Shown piece after piece: positions 7,624 through 15,364 of a stretch of DNA of 53,189 nt. Origin of the DNA: a virus. Numbering within the stretch: position 1 is the first letter of the stretch; each line of letters starts with the position of its first letter. Location of the stretch: positions 1 to 53,189 of IMG/VR virus record IMGVR_UViG_3300013099_000025; one strand, 5' to 3'. The translations under genes and the position numbers were made by a program. Below the pieces are notes generated by a model. The model saw only the letters and a list, made by a program, of their open reading frames with translations. It was not told where the DNA came from and did not search any database.

Positions 7624-9618
7624 ATGGCTAATATTTCTCCGGGCGTATATACGAAAATTATCGATCTTTCGACATACGTTTCCGCTGTACCAGCTACCAC
7701 TGGTTTTATTTGTGCTCTTACTAAAAAAGGTAGAGACAATGAAGCTATCTTTGTTTCTTCACGAAATGATTTGATTCGTGAATGGGGTGAACCTTGTATT
7801 ACAGATTTCGGTAAGGAATATGGACAGGGTTTATATAATTCTTATAACTTTCTTGGCGAATCTGGTTCATTGTGGTTCATGCGTGTATTACCTACCGATG
7901 CATCATATTCGAATATTCGAATCGATGCTGTCTGGGATGGTATTGATACTACTGCTGACATTCAATTAACATACATATCTGGTTTAAACAGTATGGATGA
8001 AATTGAAACACAACTGACTCAAATTGGTGATACATATCCGATTTGTATTTTATATCCTATCGGTCGTGGTGATTATTATAATTTGATTTCTGTTAGATTG
8101 ACACGTCACGTCAATCCGATGTATGAAGGTGTTTATATTTTAGATGTTTATGAAAAACAGACAGATGGCGATGATGTTATTGTCGAATCTTTTACTATTT
8201 CTCTAAATATTGATGCAAGAGATCGTTCTGGTGATTCTATTTTTATCACAGATATTCTTGAAAAATATTCTAATATTCTTCGTAGTCATCATTTACTTCC
8301 TAGTGGTGCAACTTCTCCCGGCTATGATTTAGTAGTTAAAAATTATGATAATAATATTGGCTATACATCCGTAGATCTAACACCAGGTTCTGCTTCAATC
8401 GAAGATGTTAAACAAGATTTTCTTGATTGGTCTAATGCAACTGAAACTGGTAATGCAATATATTCAATCACAGCTATCGATGAACGTGGATATCGTTTAT
8501 ATGGTTGGCTTGGTGCATCTACTGGTGTTGATGGTGAATCTATCAATGTTTTCAATGATCGTGATTTAGATACTGCATCACAAGGATGGATTAGTGATGA
8601 ACGTGATACCGATAAAGATGACATTATTGATTGGTGGAGTATTGATTATTTCTCAACTGATGCCAGTGTCGAATACATCATCAAGAAAGATTTATCTGAT
8701 GTAACTGAACCATTCTTAACTGGTGCGGCTGTTTTGCGAAAAGGATCTGATGGTGAAATATATGATTCTAATCATAAAGTTGATCCTCTTGTCTGTGAGA
8801 ATTTATTAATCAGGGGTTATTCTGGTGTAACAGACATTCAAGTACAGGATAGAGAAAGAATTTTCTTCACAATGGTTTTTGATTGTGGTTATCCAACAGC
8901 AGTCAAAACAGCTATTGTTGGTTTGGTTGAGCTTCGTCGTGATTGCGTAGCCATGCTTGATAATGGTGATAATGCTAATTATGGTATGGCTATTTCGAAA
9001 CGGAATAGTGATCATACTTATAATACTTATTTAGCTGCTATTTATGAAGGATATAATAAAGTGTATGATGGTTTCACTGGTGCCAATATTTGGGTATCAC
9101 CATTATTTCATTTATCGTATCTCGCCCCCCGAAATGATAATGTAGCTGAAATTTGGTATGCGATTGCGGGATTTCAACGAGGAGCTATTAATAATATCGT
9201 TGAATTACGATACAATCCTAATTTAGGTGATCGTGATCAGATGTATCTTCGTCAGTTGAATCCAATTGTTAAATTTAATATTGGTTATAGTGTATGGGGA
9301 CAGTTAACTACGCAAGCCAAACCATCTGCTTTGCAAGATTTGAATATCGTTCGTTTGGTATTATATTGTAAAGAAGCTTTGGAAAGGTATGCACGTTTCT
9401 ATATTTTCGAACAGAATGACAATATGACATGGGGATTGGTTGCTGGTGATGTTAATGAATTTCTTGAAGAAGTTGCAGCTAAACGTGGATTGTATTCTTA
9501 TACAGTCGATGTTGGTGCGACTGATTATGAAAGAAAAAGTAAACGATTCCATATTAATGTTACATTAGAACCAACTCGTACTGTAGAGAAAATTGAATTA
9601 AACTTTTTTATTAAATAA
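7624..9618 (+). CDS. Contractile tail sheath protein (T4 gp18-like)
   Basis: 664 residues. The N-terminus MANISPGVYTKIIDLS followed by AVPATTGFICALTKKGRDNEAIFVSS is the typical opening of T4-type sheath proteins (PGVYxxExDxS, then a beta strand GxxxGP/K-like). The C-terminal domain has the conserved core VWGQLTTQAKPSALQDLNIVRL, with the helix FYIFEQN before the last strands. The length is close to T4 gp18. In the virion, copies form the contractile outer tube driving DNA delivery. An ATG with GGAG 8-9 bases upstream starts it. It is followed by a 14-bp hairpin and then the tube gene, the usual sheath-tube order. Confidence is high on order and sequence style. Confidence 0.9.
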   Translation: MANISPGVYTKIIDLSTYVSAVPATTGFICALTKKGRDNEAIFVSSRNDLIREWGEPCITDFGKEYGQGLYNSYNFLGESGSLWFMRVLPTDASYSNIRIDAVWDGIDTTADIQLTYISGLNSMDEIETQLTQIGDTYPICILYPIGRGDYYNLISVRLTRHVNPMYEGVYILDVYEKQTDGDDVIVESFTISLNIDARDRSGDSIFITDILEKYSNILRSHHLLPSGATSPGYDLVVKNYDNNIGYTSVDLTPGSASIEDVKQDFLDWSNATETGNAIYSITAIDERGYRLYGWLGASTGVDGESINVFNDRDLDTASQGWISDERDTDKDDIIDWWSIDYFSTDASVEYIIKKDLSDVTEPFLTGAAVLRKGSDGEIYDSNHKVDPLVCENLLIRGYSGVTDIQVQDRERIFFTMVFDCGYPTAVKTAIVGLVELRRDCVAMLDNGDNANYGMAISKRNSDHTYNTYLAAIYEGYNKVYDGFTGANIWVSPLFHLSYLAPRNDNVAEIWYAIAGFQRGAINNIVELRYNPNLGDRDQMYLRQLNPIVKFNIGYSVWGQLTTQAKPSALQDLNIVRLVLYCKEALERYARFYIFEQNDNMTWGLVAGDVNEFLEEVAAKRGLYSYTVDVGATDYERKSKRFHINVTLEPTRTVEKIELNFFIK

Positions 9619-9630
9619 TAAATAACAAAT

Positions 9631-9664
9631 TCTCAATGAATGAATTTATTTTCATTCATTGAGA
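9631..9664 (+). terminator. Perfect 14-bp hairpin between sheath and tube genes
   Basis: TCTCAATGAATGAA, a 6-base loop and the exact complement TTCATTCATTGAGA. It is AT-rich and is followed by AAATAAATTT rather than a run of T, so it may act as an RNA stability or processing element that sets the sheath:tube ratio rather than as a full terminator. No promoter motif separates the two genes. Confidence 0.6.
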
Positions 9665-9686
9665 AATAAATTTAGAGGTAACAACC

Positions 9687-10412
9687 ATGACTATGAAGTT
9701 TTCATTTTTAAATGTAACTAATCAACAAGCTACCAGATATCATGGTGGTAGTGTTGAAGGTATTGCTGAACCATATGTAACTGGATATCATCATATCAGT
9801 TGGTTAAAATTTCCTAAAATTGGAGAAGTTAGCTCACCTGGAAGTAGTGGTACTTTAACTTCTTCAGATTGTCAAGAATTACTAGCTGCTAGTTGTCTTT
9901 CAGTTACTCCTCCAGGTGGAACACTTAATAAAGTTTCATTTACTGGTTTGGGTGGAACTAAATGGGCAGTTCCAGGTAGTATCGATTATGGAGATTCTAT
10001 TTCAATTAAATTTTTAGAATATTCCGGTTTACCGATCACACAGATTTTTCATAATTGGATTAAAGGTATTCGTGATTATCGTACTGGTGTTTCAAGTAAA
10101 TTGGAATCTGGTGAAAATCGTGATAAATATTCTAAAAAGACATATTCTGGTACATTGTTATATTGGACAACTGCTCCAGATGGTATCACTGTTGAATATT
10201 CTGCATGTTATGCAGGTGTTTTTCCATTGAAAGATCCACAAGATTTATTTTCTAGTGATGTTGAAAATGTTGGAAAGATAGAGCCTGAAATTGAATTCAA
10301 TGTTGATTATGTATGGCATGAACAATGGGTTCATGAAAAAGCTAAAACTATTTCTGAAGGTACAATTAAATCTCATCTCGGCGAAGCATTAGCTAAAAAA
10401 TTCAAAGGTTAA
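9687..10412 (+). CDS. Tail tube protein (T4 gp19-like)
   Basis: 241 residues, directly after the sheath gene as expected for the inner tube. The beta-strand-rich sequence has HISWLKFPKIGEVSS, VSFTGLGGTKWAVPG, SISIKFLEYSGLPITQIFHNWI and GTLLYWTTAPDG...EYSACYAGVFPLKDPQ. The last group, an acidic strand and then 'Y.GVFP', is characteristic of T4 gp19/PF06841-type tubes, including the 'F.G.FP' turn. About 240 residues is somewhat longer than T4 gp19 (163). GAGG lies nine bases before the ATG at 9687. The C-terminal helix SHLGEALAKKFKG may contact the sheath or terminator protein. Confidence 0.82.
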   Translation: MTMKFSFLNVTNQQATRYHGGSVEGIAEPYVTGYHHISWLKFPKIGEVSSPGSSGTLTSSDCQELLAASCLSVTPPGGTLNKVSFTGLGGTKWAVPGSIDYGDSISIKFLEYSGLPITQIFHNWIKGIRDYRTGVSSKLESGENRDKYSKKTYSGTLLYWTTAPDGITVEYSACYAGVFPLKDPQDLFSSDVENVGKIEPEIEFNVDYVWHEQWVHEKAKTISEGTIKSHLGEALAKKFKG

Positions 10413-10445
10413 TTTCTAAATAAATTTTAAACAAGGAATAATACA

Positions 10446-11528
10446 ATGTTTATTAATGAAAGTATTGATACAAATGATAGTGCTATTTTCATGGGATTCA
10501 TGCGCCAGTCGTTGATTGAATCTCTGAAGGATAATCATGCTGAAGATTCAATGATCAAATATGTTGAAGAATCTGCTAGTGATTCTCAAGTATTGTCATT
10601 GGCTATGTATGGTAAATCTTGTCCACAAGATAATCAAGTATTTGCTGAAACTTTTCTTATGTCTCAATTAAAAGATTATATGATTGAGAATGTAAATGAA
10701 TTTGATTTCTCTGCTGATTATTCTGTTGTTAATTTTATGCAGGAAATTGGTGGTTTGTCTTTAGTTGATTCTGATTCTTTGACAATTATTTCAGAAGGTA
10801 TTAGCAATGGTATTGATGCTAGTATTAAGAATTATGAAAAGAATAAAGGAAAACAAGTAAATTTAAAAAATCTTAAATCTGGTTTTAAAAATCTTGTTGA
10901 TAAAAATAATCCTACTAATAAAAAAATTGACAATTTTGGAACAAAATTAGGAAATAAGGTTATTCCAGATAAGGCACCATCTAACGTTAAAGCGCACAAT
11001 CCAACTTTAGATGCTGTGAACGATGCAGAGGCTGGAAGCAACACATCTGATATGGGCGGTGTTGGTAAAGAAATTGCAAAAAATGAAGAAGCTGGTGGTA
11101 ATAGATCTGATATGGGTGGTGTTGGTAAAGAAATTGCAAAAAATGAAGAAGCTGGTGGTAATATATTTGATAAGATTAAAGGTTTTGGTGATAACATTGG
11201 TAAAGCATGGTCAACATTTACTGGTTTTGTTAATAAATATTCTGGTAATAATGCTAAAGCCATTGGTATCACTGCTCTTGTCGCCGCTTCTGCATTTATC
11301 GCATATAAGACATACAAGAATTATTTCTCAAAAGCTGCTAAAGCTTGTGCAGGTAAATCTGGTGCAGAGAAAGCTGCTTGTATGGCTAAAGCTAAACAGG
11401 GTGCCGTAAAATCACAAATTGCAGCATATAAGAAATCCATGTCTGCTTGTAAATCTACAAATAATATCGCTGCTTGTAAGAAGAAATATCAATCAAAAAT
11501 TTCTAGTTTGCAAGCTAAATTAAATTAA
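10446..11528 (+). CDS. Single hydrophobic-segment paralog family, member 2
   Basis: 360 residues, the longest family member. The N-terminal domain (1-130) starts MFINESIDTNDSAIF and has FMRQSLIES and YVEESASDSQVLSLAMYGKSCP, clearly homologous to the gene at 11550. The linker (about 135-245) holds two exact copies of a 20-residue unit (SDMGGVGKEIAKNEEAGGN). A hydrophobic helix follows (about 275-290, ITALVAASAFIAYKTYKNYF), then the family signature FSKAAKACAGKSGAEKAACM and a basic, Cys-containing tail. No signal peptide. The cysteines could form disulfides in the virion or membrane. Expression should be late, from 6862. Function unknown; candidates are an internal virion protein ejected with DNA or a baseplate/membrane adaptor. 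Confidence 0.75.
   Translation: MFINESIDTNDSAIFMGFMRQSLIESLKDNHAEDSMIKYVEESASDSQVLSLAMYGKSCPQDNQVFAETFLMSQLKDYMIENVNEFDFSADYSVVNFMQEIGGLSLVDSDSLTIISEGISNGIDASIKNYEKNKGKQVNLKNLKSGFKNLVDKNNPTNKKIDNFGTKLGNKVIPDKAPSNVKAHNPTLDAVNDAEAGSNTSDMGGVGKEIAKNEEAGGNRSDMGGVGKEIAKNEEAGGNIFDKIKGFGDNIGKAWSTFTGFVNKYSGNNAKAIGITALVAASAFIAYKTYKNYFSKAAKACAGKSGAEKAACMAKAKQGAVKSQIAAYKKSMSACKSTNNIAACKKKYQSKISSLQAKLN
11045..11163 (+). repeat. 60-bp tandem duplication inside member 2
   Basis: Two consecutive 60-bp units encoding SDMGGVGKEIAKNEEAGGN, differing at one silent base (C/T at the GGC/GGT codon near 11056). The near-identity implies a recent duplication or ongoing repeat-length change in the linker of the paralog encoded at 10446. 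Confidence 0.85.
11316..11399 (+). repeat. 84-bp segment identical to 12297-12380
   Basis: The DNA encoding KNYFSKAAKACAGKSGAEKA and the following residues is identical at every base in members 2 and 3 of the paralog family, although the surrounding sequence, including synonymous positions, has diverged. This points to gene conversion or a recent copying event limited to this segment. Confidence 0.85.
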
Positions 11529-11549
11529 ATTATAACGAGGAAAATTAAA

Positions 11550-12500
11550 ATGTTTATTAATGAATCTACAAATATTGAAGAAAGTGCTATCTTTTTTGAA
11601 TTTATGCGTGAAGCTTTGATTGAACAGGTTGGTGATAATGAAGAAATGGTTTCTTTCATCGAATCTGCTTCTGATACTGATGTTATTTCATATGCGGTAA
11701 CTGGAAAGGCTGCTCCAGCTGATTTGGATTCTGCTCTCTATGAAACTGCTCTTATGAGCATTATCAAAGAAAATGTTATTCTTGCTCCTGAACTATTTAC
11801 CGAAAGTGAAGATTATACTGCAATGGATTTCGTCAATGAAATCGGTACATTGAGCATGATTACTTCTAAGGATATTTTACAAGAAGCGATCAAAGGTGTT
11901 CGGACAGATAAATTGGCTAAATCAAATATCGACGATGCAAATCTCAGCGGTACTCGTAGAAATTTGAAGAATTGGGTAGATAATAAAGTCCATGCTACGA
12001 ATCAAGGTGCCGGTGAATTTGATGGAACAAAATCACAAATGGATAAAGTAGCCGCTGAACAAAAAGCAAATAATACTGCTAAACAATACGGTGCCGGTGA
12101 ATTTGATGGAACAAAATCACAAATGGATAAAGTAGCTGGATCTGGTAGTTTTATGAATTGGTTTAACAAAGTGAAAAACAATGTTACCGATTCAGCTGCA
12201 TGGGGAAAGATTACTGAATTCACATCTAAGCATGGGACGAAAATTGGTGTAGCCGCTCTTGTAGCCGCTGCTAGTTTCATTGCATATAAAGCATATAAGA
12301 ATTATTTCTCAAAAGCTGCTAAAGCTTGTGCAGGTAAATCTGGTGCAGAGAAAGCTGCTTGTATGGCTAAAGCTAAACAGAGTGCTACTAGAGCTCGCCT
12401 TACTGCTTTGAAAAAAGGTGCTTCTATGGCTAAGAATTCTACTGCTCCACAGAAAGCAAGAGCAGCTATTCAAGCTAAAATAGCTAGTATGCGTGGCTAA
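11550..12500 (+). CDS. Single hydrophobic-segment paralog family, member 3
   Basis: 316 residues. N-terminal domain MFINESTNIEESAIFFEFMREALIE, with SFIESASDTDVISYAVTGKAAP, parallels member 2. The linker holds two copies of GAGEFDGTKSQMDKVA (about residues 153-196). The hydrophobic helix (about 231-248, IGVAALVAAASFIAYKAYK) is followed by NYFSKAAKACAGKSGAEKAACM, identical to member 2 at the DNA level. The tail is basic and ends IQAKIASMRG. GAGG lies 12 bases before the ATG. It is 21 bases after member 2, so the two are co-transcribed. A strong terminator follows. Each family member has its own different duplicated linker unit. Confidence 0.75.
   Translation: MFINESTNIEESAIFFEFMREALIEQVGDNEEMVSFIESASDTDVISYAVTGKAAPADLDSALYETALMSIIKENVILAPELFTESEDYTAMDFVNEIGTLSMITSKDILQEAIKGVRTDKLAKSNIDDANLSGTRRNLKNWVDNKVHATNQGAGEFDGTKSQMDKVAAEQKANNTAKQYGAGEFDGTKSQMDKVAGSGSFMNWFNKVKNNVTDSAAWGKITEFTSKHGTKIGVAALVAAASFIAYKAYKNYFSKAAKACAGKSGAEKAACMAKAKQSATRARLTALKKGASMAKNSTAPQKARAAIQAKIASMRG
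12006..12136 (+). repeat. Two 47-bp direct repeats inside member 3
   Basis: Copies at 12006-12052 and 12090-12136 (period 84 bases) encode GAGEFDGTKSQMDKVA. They are identical over 47 bases, separated by a short unrelated spacer (AEQKANNTAKQY). The unit is unrelated in sequence to the repeat in member 2, so the linkers duplicated independently. Confidence 0.85.
12297..12380 (+). repeat. 84-bp segment identical to 11316-11399
   Basis: Second copy of the exact repeat shared by members 2 and 3. Member 4 (12581-13123) has the same peptide motif but with many synonymous and some non-synonymous differences, so it did not take part in the recent exchange. Confidence 0.85.
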
Positions 12501-12522
12501 TAAGAATTTAATTTCTTAATCT

Positions 12523-12560
12523 AAGGGGAGAGAGATTTTATATCTCTCTCCCCTTTTTTT
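12523..12560 (+). terminator. Strong intrinsic terminator after member 3
   Basis: A 14-bp perfect GC-containing stem (AAGGGGAGAGAGAT, 5-base loop, exact complement) followed by a run of T. This is the clearest rho-independent terminator in the window and ends the operon that starts at 6862, although member 4 still lies downstream with no separate promoter motif, so some readthrough is expected. Confidence 0.9.
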
Positions 12561-12580
12561 CAATTGAAAGGAATTTGAAG

Positions 12581-13123
12581 ATGTCGATACTTATTGAAAC
12601 TATTCAAGATTTAAACGAAGATCAAAATCAATTAAGTGAAATTGTTTTGATTTCTGAAATTGGTTCTTCACTTATTTTCCTGAAAAGTAATCAGCGTGAT
12701 TGTATTGATTTATTTGGAGCGAAAGTAACAAGTGAATTGATTGAAGAATCTGTTTTAGATTATAAAGAAATCATGCAAGAAGGATTTTCCTCAAATGCTC
12801 CAGAAAAAAGTCCTCCTATTGATTTCAAAGCAATTTGGGAAACAATTAAAGATAAAGGTGATGTTATTGGTGGTGCGGCTTTGGCGGCTTTGGTCATCGC
12901 TGGATCATATAAAATATATAAAAATTATTTCTCGAAAGCTGCCAAATCATGCAAAGGTAAATCTGGTGAAGAGAAAACTGCTTGTATGACAAACTATAGA
13001 GAAAACGCTTATAAACTACAACAAGATGTTTTGAAGAAAAGTTTAGATATGTCAAACAAATCAAAAGATCCAAGCGTATTTAAAAAGAAGATTGAAATTC
13101 AAATTAGAAAATTGAAAAAATAG
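12581..13123 (+). CDS. Single hydrophobic-segment paralog family, member 4 (short)
   Basis: 180 residues from the ATG at 12581 (AAAGGAATTTGAAG before it; a TTG two codons earlier is less likely). It keeps the family core: a shorter acidic N-terminal domain (MSILIETIQDLNEDQNQ), a hydrophobic helix (about 94-112, GGAALAALVIAGSYKIYKNYF), SKAAKSCKGKSGEEKTACM and a basic tail ending IQIRKLKK. It has almost no linker and no repeat. Placed after the terminator at 12523 and before the promoter at 13143, it may be expressed at a lower level by readthrough, or from a start I did not recognise. Confidence 0.72.
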   Translation: MSILIETIQDLNEDQNQLSEIVLISEIGSSLIFLKSNQRDCIDLFGAKVTSELIEESVLDYKEIMQEGFSSNAPEKSPPIDFKAIWETIKDKGDVIGGAALAALVIAGSYKIYKNYFSKAAKSCKGKSGEEKTACMTNYRENAYKLQQDVLKKSLDMSNKSKDPSVFKKKIEIQIRKLKK

Positions 13124-13142
13124 TAATTTGATCTTACAATCT

Positions 13143-13161
13143 AGGAACATATTATTGAAGG
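13143..13161 (+). promoter_or_regulatory. Late promoter motif upstream of the baseplate operon
   Basis: AGGAACATATTATTGAAGG, differing from the reference motif at two positions. It ends 85 bases before the gp26-like gene, leaving a longish leader (13162-13245) in which I see no reading frame or hairpin. Confidence 0.72.
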
Positions 13162-13245
13162 AAATTATTCCTCGAATATAGAAGATACATTTATATCCTG
13201 AGACATATAGTAATTTAACGATGACACAAAGGAGAAACGTGAATT

Positions 13246-14031
13246 ATGTTTACAACTTTCAATGCAATCCTGCCAACGTATGAAGTGGTGACACCTCAGA
13301 CTAACCAATCATTTCTTTTGAGAAGTATGACAGTCGGTGACGAAGAAAAAATGAAAGGTAGTTTGATGAACGAATCTAAAATTCTAACACATCTGAACAA
13401 ATGTTTGTATGATGCAATTTCTGCTAAACCAGAAGGATATACATTAAAAAATTTCTTAAAAACCGTCACACTTAAAGATCGTGATGCACTATTATATGGT
13501 TTGTATCATATCACATATGAAGAAATTAGAAATTATTCTGTTTCATGTGGGAGTTGTAGTAAATCTCATGATGTAACCATTAATGCATCTGATACATTCT
13601 CAATGGTTCCATACCCAGGAGAAGAAAAAGCAATTTTAGATAAAATTGTTCCAGTTAAATTGAAAATATTGGAAGGAGTCGTCTTTAACATCAAACAGCC
13701 GACACTAGATGATGAAAATACGATCAATCGTAGATTCTCTAATAGTGCAAGAGGCACGAATGATATGGTTATGGAATGTTTGATTGTTGATAGTTTCGAA
13801 CATACTCCAGAAGCTGCTACATCTCCAATAATCTTCAATGAATTTGACGATATCCTTTCAGCGTATGAATCACTCCCCGCTAAAGATAAAAAAGTAATTC
13901 TTGATGCATATAATGAAAATTTTGGTAAATATAAAATTTCTTTAAAAATGCGAGTCACATGTCCTTCATGTGGGAAAGTGGAGGTGATAGATATCGACTT
14001 AGTCGATAATTTCTTTCGAGCAATGTATTAG
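13246..14031 (+). CDS. Baseplate hub assembly protein (T4 gp26-like)
   Basis: 261 residues. It looks like the T4 gp26 family (PF12322 style): an opening strand-rich stretch LPTYEVVTPQTNQSFLLRSMTVGDEEKM, then YHITYEEIRNYSVSCGSCSKSHDVTI. A first CxxC pair (CGSC) near residue 105 and a second (CPSCGK) near residue 246 likely bind one zinc. QPTLDDENTINRR in the middle is a family-type phrase. In T4 the protein helps build the central hub. The gene ends with three successive in-frame stops (TAG TAG TGA). The next reading frame overlaps its last bases, see 14087-14215. It has AAAGGAG 10-13 bases before the ATG and heads the gp26-gp25-gp6 operon. Confidence 0.8.
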   Translation: MFTTFNAILPTYEVVTPQTNQSFLLRSMTVGDEEKMKGSLMNESKILTHLNKCLYDAISAKPEGYTLKNFLKTVTLKDRDALLYGLYHITYEEIRNYSVSCGSCSKSHDVTINASDTFSMVPYPGEEKAILDKIVPVKLKILEGVVFNIKQPTLDDENTINRRFSNSARGTNDMVMECLIVDSFEHTPEAATSPIIFNEFDDILSAYESLPAKDKKVILDAYNENFGKYKISLKMRVTCPSCGKVEVIDIDLVDNFFRAMY

Positions 14032-14086
14032 TAGTGAATTCCGTGAAGAATTCATCAATACGAATAATGAATTAATTTTTTCATGT

Positions 14087-14215
14087 ATGGAAGCTGGTAA
14101 GCAACCATATCAAAATATTGTGCAGATGCCTGTTTTAAAATTAACTGCATATTTAAAATGGAAACAAAAATTAGAAGAACAAAAATCTAAATTGATGGAA
14201 GAAATGAACAATTGA
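14087..14215 (+). CDS. Small ORF or frameshift extension of the gp26-like gene
   Basis: From the ATG at 14087 the frame gives 42 residues (MEAGKQPYQN ... LKWKQKLEEQKSKLMEEMNN), a helical, charged tail. The same frame is open upstream to 14003 with sensible codons (CISSEFREEFINTNNELIFSC) but no ATG, and it overlaps the end of the gp26-like gene in the +1 frame. No ribosome site precedes the ATG. A +1 frameshift near 14012-14028 would append about 60 residues to the hub protein. A separate T4 gp51-like product is the other option. The coding style supports translation, but how it starts is unresolved. Confidence 0.55.
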   Translation: MEAGKQPYQNIVQMPVLKLTAYLKWKQKLEEQKSKLMEEMNN

Positions 14216-14232
14216 TATCAATTGTTCATTTC
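14201..14232 (+). terminator. 32-base perfect palindrome at end of small ORF
   Basis: GAAATGAACAATTGAT followed by its exact complement, with no spacer, covering the stop of the ORF ending at 14215. It is AT-rich with no T-run after it (TTGATATTATTCAATTTTTT follows later). It could be a weak terminator, an RNA-processing hairpin or a protein-binding site upstream of the gp25-like gene. Confidence 0.5.
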
Positions 14233-14266
14233 ATCTTGATATTATTCAATTTTTTAGAGGTTGATA

Positions 14267-14698
14267 ATGGCAAATCCTTTATCTAGATTTCAATTGACAT
14301 CGAGAACTAGAGAGAAGAAGATTGAATATTTTGATTATATTCAGAAATTAACTCCGATTGGTGATTACGTCAAAATAGAAAACATTGACGTAATCATCAA
14401 TTCTTGGAATAATATTTTATTAACTCCCAGAGGTACATATGATCATGATCCAAGATATGGTAGTAGCTTATTTGATTTAATATTTCAACCTGCTGATATT
14501 GATACACAAAATTTAATTCGAGAAGAGATTTATAATAGCGTATATTATTATGATAATAGAGCATCAATTAATAATATAACTGTTACATATTTAAGAGGTA
14601 ATTCAACTAAAAAAGGATATAATGTGCAAATAGATGTTGAATATAACGGTGAAATTAAAACATTGACATTAGACGTAACATCTAGTCAAGGATTATAA
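14267..14698 (+). CDS. Baseplate wedge protein (T4 gp25-like)
   Basis: 143 residues from the ATG at 14267, with GAGG 6-9 bases upstream. It matches the gp25/W family: VIINSWNNILLTPRGTYDHDPRYGSSLFDLIFQP is the signature block (a helix, then a 'LLTxxGERxxxPxFGS' type turn), followed by a helix (DTQNLIREEIYNSVYYYD) and two beta strands (NITVTYLRGN, YNVQIDVEYNG). In contractile tails this protein links sheath and wedge and is conserved across phages, R-pyocins and type VI secretion systems. It lies between the hub genes and the gp6-like gene as in other contractile tails. Confidence 0.9.
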   Translation: MANPLSRFQLTSRTREKKIEYFDYIQKLTPIGDYVKIENIDVIINSWNNILLTPRGTYDHDPRYGSSLFDLIFQPADIDTQNLIREEIYNSVYYYDNRASINNITVTYLRGNSTKKGYNVQIDVEYNGEIKTLTLDVTSSQGL

Positions 14699-14699
14699 T

Positions 14700-15356
14700 A
14701 TGTCATCACCACAATTATGGGAAAGATTATATCATTATATTCATGAATATCAATATCTAGCATACGAATATTATGCAAAAGATTCAGTAGCTTTTCTAAC
14801 AACATATTATCATTTGAATAAAGATGAAACTATTTGGGATAATGAATATGTTATGGGAGGAGCATATGAAGAAATTGGAGATTTAACTGGTATTCGTTGG
14901 GATAAGATATTATTGTTACCAGTATTTTTTATCGATGAGATTTCTTCAATTGGATTCGATGCATCTGATATTGGACAAAATAAAATGACTGAAACATATT
15001 GTGTCATTCCCTCCGAATATGGATTCACTCCATTACCACATGATATCGTTCAATTCGAACAAGATTATTTGCAGAAATCTCCAAATGCTCATCCGATTTA
15101 TCATGTGTCTGGTGTAGAGATTGCTCCTAATACTGATAGGCGTTTTTGGAAATTAAAATTAGAAGTAGATCAATCTAGGAAAATATCAGAAGTAGAAAAT
15201 CAAATGGCAGATACTTATATGTTTTTTGATTATGCTAAACAAATTCATACGATAGATAATGCTAATATATTATTGCAATTATTAGAAGCCAATTCGAATT
15301 TAAGAAATATAGTAAAAGAAAGGTATGATGATCATACTGGATTTTATTTGATATAG
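14700..15356 (+). CDS. Baseplate-region structural protein
   Basis: 218 residues, 2 bases after the gp25-like gene and 9 bases before the gp6-like gene. By position it could be the gp53 or another wedge component. The N-terminus is rich in Tyr (LWERLYHYIHEYQYLAYEYYAKD), followed by WDNEYVMGGAYEEIGDLTGIRWDKILLLPVFF. A charged strand (FWKLKLEVDQSRKISEVENQ) precedes a helical C-terminus (ANILLQLLEANSNLRNIV). I see no enzyme motif and no clear T4 match. It is strongly expected to be structural from context. Confidence 0.65.
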   Translation: MSSPQLWERLYHYIHEYQYLAYEYYAKDSVAFLTTYYHLNKDETIWDNEYVMGGAYEEIGDLTGIRWDKILLLPVFFIDEISSIGFDASDIGQNKMTETYCVIPSEYGFTPLPHDIVQFEQDYLQKSPNAHPIYHVSGVEIAPNTDRRFWKLKLEVDQSRKISEVENQMADTYMFFDYAKQIHTIDNANILLQLLEANSNLRNIVKERYDDHTGFYLI

Positions 15357-15364
15357 GGAAAAAT

